Positions 12,833-15,914 of a stretch of DNA of 15,914 nucleotides are shown here, one piece after another. The translations under genes were made by a program, and so were the position numbers. Numbering within the stretch: the first letter of the stretch is position 1; each line of letters starts with the position of its first letter. The notes beneath the pieces are model-generated. The model ran no database searches, was not told where the DNA came from, and saw only the letters and a list, made by a program, of their open reading frames with translations. The DNA lies in NCBI GenBank assembly GCA_035505775.1, contig DATJQN010000128.1:1-15914 (forward strand), read 5' to 3'. Source of the stretch: JAJXZP01 sp035505775 (GTDB lineage Bacteria > Spirochaetota > Spirochaetia > Treponematales > Rectinemataceae).

Positions 12833-13489
12833 ATGACTACGGAAGCGGATCAAAACTACCTCAAGGAGACCTATGCTCTCGAGCGGGAACACGGGCGGGT
12901 GACCACTTCCATGCTGGCCGATCGCTTCGGCGTTTCCTCCGCCTCCGTGACGGGCATGCTCAAGAAACTGGCCCACCGGCACTGGGTGAGCTATGAACCG
13001 TACAAGGGGGTGACCCTGACCGAGGAAGGCAGGCTCATCGCGCTGGAAGTCCTGCGTCACCACAGGCTGCTGGAGACCTACCTGGTGGAGGCGCTCGGAG
13101 TTCCCTGGGATCGAGTCCATGAGGAAGCGGAACGGCTCGAACACGCGCTCTCCGAGTATCTGGAGGCGCGGATAGACGAGCTCCTCGGGCACCCGCGTTT
13201 CGATCCTCACGGCTCTCCGATTCCCGCGCCCGACGGGACCGTCCGCGAACTGGCGACCCTGCGGCTCTCGGAGCTTGCCGAAGGCGCGAGCGCGGAGATT
13301 GTCGAAGTGTCGGACCGCGACCCGCAGCTGCTCGCCCGCCTGGACGAGCTCGGCTTGGGTTTGCATACGCGGCTCTCTGTCATCAAAGTGGAACCCATGG
13401 ACGAATTGATGACGATCGACGTTGGGGGCCAGAGCCTCGTGATCGGAAACAATACCGCGAGGCGGGTCTTCGTCAAAAAACCATCATAG
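12833..13489 (+). CDS. DtxR/MntR-family metal-dependent repressor
   Basis: A 218-residue three-domain regulator: winged HTH (about 7-62, TTSMLADRFGVSSASVTGMLKKLAHRHWV), dimerisation and metal-binding domain (65-140), and a C-terminal FeoA/SH3-like domain (147-215). By alignment to DtxR, H77, E81 and H96 match its H79, E83 and H98, and E103-H104 match E105-H106. The DtxR Cys102 position is E100, as in manganese sensor MntR (Glu99). At the N-terminal ligand positions, MntR Asp8 and Glu11 correspond to N8 and K11 here, so the primary site is not a plain copy of either model. The next gene, 36 bp on, is mntH, which supports manganese sensing. GGAG precedes ATG 12833. Probably autorepressing through the operator at 12798-12813. 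Confidence 0.9.
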   Translation: MTTEADQNYLKETYALEREHGRVTTSMLADRFGVSSASVTGMLKKLAHRHWVSYEPYKGVTLTEEGRLIALEVLRHHRLLETYLVEALGVPWDRVHEEAERLEHALSEYLEARIDELLGHPRFDPHGSPIPAPDGTVRELATLRLSELAEGASAEIVEVSDRDPQLLARLDELGLGLHTRLSVIKVEPMDELMTIDVGGQSLVIGNNTARRVFVKKPS

Positions 13490-13525
13490 AACTGGGCCGA
13501 TTTACGAACTGCTGTGGAGGCGAGG

Positions 13526-14848
13526 ATGACTGTAGACAATGAAACGGCGGGAAAGGCAGGACGGCAGAGTCTCAAGACCCGGGAATCGGCGCGCCGATCC
13601 CTGAGCGGGACGCAGAAGGGGCTGAGGGCCATCCTGCCCTTCATCGGGCCGGCCTTCATCGCTTCGATCGCCTACATCGACCCGGGCAACTTTGCCACGA
13701 ACATCCAGGGCGGTGCGGAGTTCGGCTACGCGCTGCTCTGGGTGATCCTGCTGGCCAACCTCATGGCCATGCTCATTCAGGGGCTATCCGCCAAGCTGGG
13801 CATTGCCACCGGCAAGAACCTGGCGGAAATGGCGCGGCTGAGGTTCAAGCCCTGGGTCTCCTACGTATTCTGGATCACGCAGGAGATCGCGGCCATGGCG
13901 ACCGATCTCGCGGAGTTCCTGGGCGCGGCCATCGGGGTGAACCTCCTGTTCCACGTGCCGATGCTCCTCGCGGCGGCCATCACGGGACTTCTGGTCACCC
14001 TGATCCTCGGAATCACGAGAGGGGGCTTCCGCGGCCTCGAGATCTTCCTGGGCGGCTCGGCGGGTATCATCGCGCTCTGCTACGTCATCGAGACGGCACT
14101 CGCGAAGCCGGACTGGGCGCAGGTGCTCTTCCACACCGTCGTCCCCAGCCTGCCGGGCAGCGAGGCCGTGCTCATATCGGTGGGCATAATCGGGGCAACG
14201 GTGATGCCCCATGCCGTCTACCTGCACTCGGGACTGACACAGAGCCGCATCATCCCCCGGAACGAGGCCGAGGCGCAGCGGATATTCCGATACGAGAAGA
14301 TCGATATCGTTGTCGCGATGGTGATCGCGGGACTCGTGAACATGGCCATGCTGCTCATGGCGGCCAAGGTCTTTCACTTCACGGGGCATTCCGACATCGC
14401 CGACATCAATACGGCCTACCAGACCCTGACACCCCTGCTCGGCGGTGGCGCCGCCCTGGTGTTCGGCATATCCCTCGTGGCCTCGGGCGTGTCGAGTTCG
14501 CACGTGGGCACGATGGCCGGCCAGGTGGTCATGCAGGGCTTTGTCAGGTTCAGCATACCGATCTGGGTGCGCCGGCTGCTGACCATGATCCCCGCCCTCC
14601 TCGTGATCGGACTGGGCCTGGACCCGACACGGACGCTGGTGGTGAGCCAGGTGTTCCTGAGCTTCGCCCTTCCGATCCCCGTGATAACCCTCATCATGTT
14701 CACCCGGGACCGGGCGCTCATGGGTTCCCTCGTGAACCGGAGGCTGACGACCATCGCGGCCACGGCCTGCGCTATAATCATCCTGTTGCTGAATGTCGTG
14801 CTCCTGTTCCTGACCTTCGGCGGCTCGCTCCCCGGCATCAACAACTAA
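13526..14848 (+). CDS. mntH: NRAMP-family divalent metal (Mn2+/Fe2+) transporter
   Basis: A 440-residue integral membrane protein with about eleven hydrophobic helices. The TM1 metal-binding motif is DPGNFATN (52-59) and the TM6 motif is MPHAVYLHS (227-235). Asp52, Asn55 and Met227 correspond to the metal-coordinating Asp, Asn and Met of NRAMP structures, so proton-coupled uptake of Mn2+ (and Fe2+) is expected. The Met ligand marks selectivity for transition metals over Mg2+ or Ca2+. The N-terminus of about 35 residues is basic and cytosolic. GGAGG (13516-13520) lies 5 nt before ATG 13526; the in-frame GTG at 13514 overlaps that ribosome binding site and is rejected. It is the second gene of the operon with the DtxR/MntR regulator, 36 bp downstream of it, and precedes a universal stress protein gene by 11 bp. 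Confidence 0.95.
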   Translation: MTVDNETAGKAGRQSLKTRESARRSLSGTQKGLRAILPFIGPAFIASIAYIDPGNFATNIQGGAEFGYALLWVILLANLMAMLIQGLSAKLGIATGKNLAEMARLRFKPWVSYVFWITQEIAAMATDLAEFLGAAIGVNLLFHVPMLLAAAITGLLVTLILGITRGGFRGLEIFLGGSAGIIALCYVIETALAKPDWAQVLFHTVVPSLPGSEAVLISVGIIGATVMPHAVYLHSGLTQSRIIPRNEAEAQRIFRYEKIDIVVAMVIAGLVNMAMLLMAAKVFHFTGHSDIADINTAYQTLTPLLGGGAALVFGISLVASGVSSSHVGTMAGQVVMQGFVRFSIPIWVRRLLTMIPALLVIGLGLDPTRTLVVSQVFLSFALPIPVITLIMFTRDRALMGSLVNRRLTTIAATACAIIILLLNVVLLFLTFGGSLPGINN

Positions 14849-14859
14849 CGGAGGCTCCC

Positions 14860-15768
14860 ATGTTCAAGCATATCCTGGTACCGCTGGACGGAACCCACCT
14901 GGCGGAAGCGGCGCTGGCGCCGGCCGCCCAGCTCGCCGCCCGGCTGGACGCCGCGATCACGCTCGTGCACATCATCGAGAAGTCGGCCCCCGTCGAGGTC
15001 CATGGTGACCGGCATCTTACAGACGTCGAGGGGGCCGGACGCTACCTCGCTCAGATCGCCCAACGTCCCTTCCTGGCGGCGCTGCGCGTGGAAACGCACG
15101 TGCACAGCGCCGAGGTGAGCGATGTCGCCCGAAGCATCGCGGAACACGAGGCCGAACTGGCCCCGGACCTGATCGTCATGGCCGCTCACGGCAAGAGGGA
15201 CGCCCGTCAGCTCATCGTGGGGACAATCGCCCAGCAGGTGATCGCGCTCGGGCGGACCCCGGTGCTCGTGATCCGACCTTCCGACGCCGGCGGCCAGCTG
15301 TTCACCCCGGGCGGGACGGGCCTGGTCCTCGTGCCCATCGATCGAAGCGCCGAACACGAGGGGGCGCTGCCCGTCGCGGCCGAGCTCGCGGCTGCCTTCG
15401 GTCTGAGACTCCACCTCCTCATGGTCGTGCCCAAAGTCGGGGATCTCAGGGGTTCGGAGTCCGCAGCTGCCCTGGTGTCGCCCAACGCCATGCGCCTCAG
15501 GCTCCAGATGGACTCCGAGGGGGCGGACGAGTACCTGAAGACCATCGCGGCCAAATCGATAGCGGCCGGCACCGCGGTCACGACGGAAATGACCAGAGGG
15601 GATGTGCCGGGGGCGATCGTGGAGACTGCACGAGGTCTGAAAGCCGAGCTCATTGTCATGGGAACCCACGGGAAAGCGGGCTCGGAGGCCTTCTGGAGCG
15701 AGAGCGTCGCCGCCAGCGTGGCGACGAGAACGGAGCTTCCCGTCCTCCTCGTGCCGGTCAGGCACTGA
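14860..15768 (+). CDS. Tandem-domain universal stress protein
   Basis: A 302-residue protein with two Usp domains, about 1-140 and 152-302. Each starts with the standard strand (FKHILVPLDGT; GLVLVPIDRS) and ends with a hydrophobic strand (PVLVI; PVLLVPV). The ATP-binding G-x2-G-x9-G(S/T) region reads AAHGKRDARQLIVGTIA in domain 1, with the first Gly as Ala, and GTHGKAGSEAFWSESVA in domain 2, with the later Gly as Glu. ATP binding may therefore be altered, and differently in each half. The length is normal for UspE-like tandem proteins. GGAGG lies 5 nt before ATG 14860. Placed 11 bp after mntH, it should be induced under metal limitation with the transporter; the family link to metal uptake is only by this context. 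Confidence 0.92.
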   Translation: MFKHILVPLDGTHLAEAALAPAAQLAARLDAAITLVHIIEKSAPVEVHGDRHLTDVEGAGRYLAQIAQRPFLAALRVETHVHSAEVSDVARSIAEHEAELAPDLIVMAAHGKRDARQLIVGTIAQQVIALGRTPVLVIRPSDAGGQLFTPGGTGLVLVPIDRSAEHEGALPVAAELAAAFGLRLHLLMVVPKVGDLRGSESAAALVSPNAMRLRLQMDSEGADEYLKTIAAKSIAAGTAVTTEMTRGDVPGAIVETARGLKAELIVMGTHGKAGSEAFWSESVAASVATRTELPVLLVPVRH

Positions 15769-15789
15769 ATCGGATCGCGCGGCCCGATC

Positions 15790-15914
15790 TCATGAAGGTT
15801 TCTCACGCCCATCCGGCCAGTCGTCGAGTCGAGATACCGACGGCAGGGGCAGGCCGCGGCCCGCGCGCGTGCGGGCAGGTGTTCGCGCAGAAAGGCAAGG
15901 GCCTCGCCCACCTT
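15790..15914 (-). other. Possible 3' end of a minus-strand gene entering from the right edge
   Basis: A frame open from the edge to a TGA at 15792-15790 would end in SVSRLDDWPDGREKPS, a plausible C-terminus. Another minus frame has GEALAFLREHLPARARA at the edge, which also looks protein-like. With only 125 bases I cannot decide whether one is real, or whether a frameshift joins them. The gap after the usp stop contains a weak GATCG/CGATC stem (15774-15790 region) without a T-run. Confidence 0.25.

Noticed and set aside
14845..15765. Minus-strand open frame of 306 codons covering the universal stress protein gene
   Set aside because: High-GC antisense shadow: Arg/His/Gly-rich, coextensive with a well-supported Usp gene and lacking any motif.
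1..15914. Mobile element, phage, CRISPR, tRNA, rRNA or toxin-antitoxin locus
   Set aside because: No transposase, integrase, regular short repeats, cloverleaf or ribosomal sequence was seen; the Imm-5-like gene has no toxin partner here.

Overview
The window is bacterial and GC-rich (roughly 60-65 % by eye), densely coded, and has no rRNA, tRNA, transposase, integrase or CRISPR array that I can see. Shine-Dalgarno sequences of the GGAGG type precede most starts. The lineage cannot be fixed from the sequence. An intact zinc-dependent methanol:corrinoid-type methyltransferase (MtaB family) suggests a corrinoid-using, probably anaerobic or facultative environmental bacterium. The mix of DtxR/MntR, CRP-like and MerR-type control is compatible with several GC-rich Gram-negative phyla (for example Acidobacteriota or the former Deltaproteobacteria), but this is a guess.

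Layout. (1) 1-1604, minus strand: cysK (cysteine synthase), then metY (O-acetylhomoserine sulfhydrylase), which runs off the left edge. The 310-bp gap between them holds a perfect 33-bp palindrome beside a consensus -35 box and, downstream of it, a highly structured presumed 5' leader for metY. (2) 2048-3418, plus: a solitary mtaB-like gene with intact zinc ligands but no corrinoid protein or MtaA partner in the window. (3) 3443-3928, minus: a small secreted protein. (4) 4241-5242, plus: a PPM/TIGR00027-type SAM methyltransferase with an added N-terminal membrane segment. (5) 5409-5968, plus: a DUF2892 membrane protein and a membrane-anchored rhodanese, translationally coupled (YgaP split in two), under a CRP-like site at class II spacing. 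(6) 6113-6457, plus: a small cupin. (7) 6531-9344, minus: a MerR regulator, an Imm-5-like protein, a DHFR/RibD-like reductase and an epoxide hydrolase, all in one direction. (8) 9442-10284, plus: an atypical NAD(P)-binding SDR divergent from merR, with a MerR-style promoter/operator between them. (9) 10352-10930, minus: a YdeI/OmpD-associated protein. (10) 11096-12605, plus: a second DHFR/RibD-like reductase and a classical-looking SDR whose catalytic Tyr and Lys are replaced. (11) 12833-15768, plus: DtxR/MntR-type regulator, mntH (NRAMP) and a tandem universal stress protein, an evident manganese-responsive operon with a TTTAGG-N4-CCTAAA operator on its promoter.

How the parts fit. The left end is sulfur-amino-acid biosynthesis (sulfide to Cys and homocysteine). 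The middle is an assortment of small stress or detoxification enzymes with local regulators. The right end is metal homeostasis coupled to stress. No phage, plasmid or defence island is evident. The strongest candidates for something not yet described are the metY leader with its palindrome-covered promoter, the orphan MtaB, and the catalytically altered SDR with a hairpin abutting its ribosome binding site.
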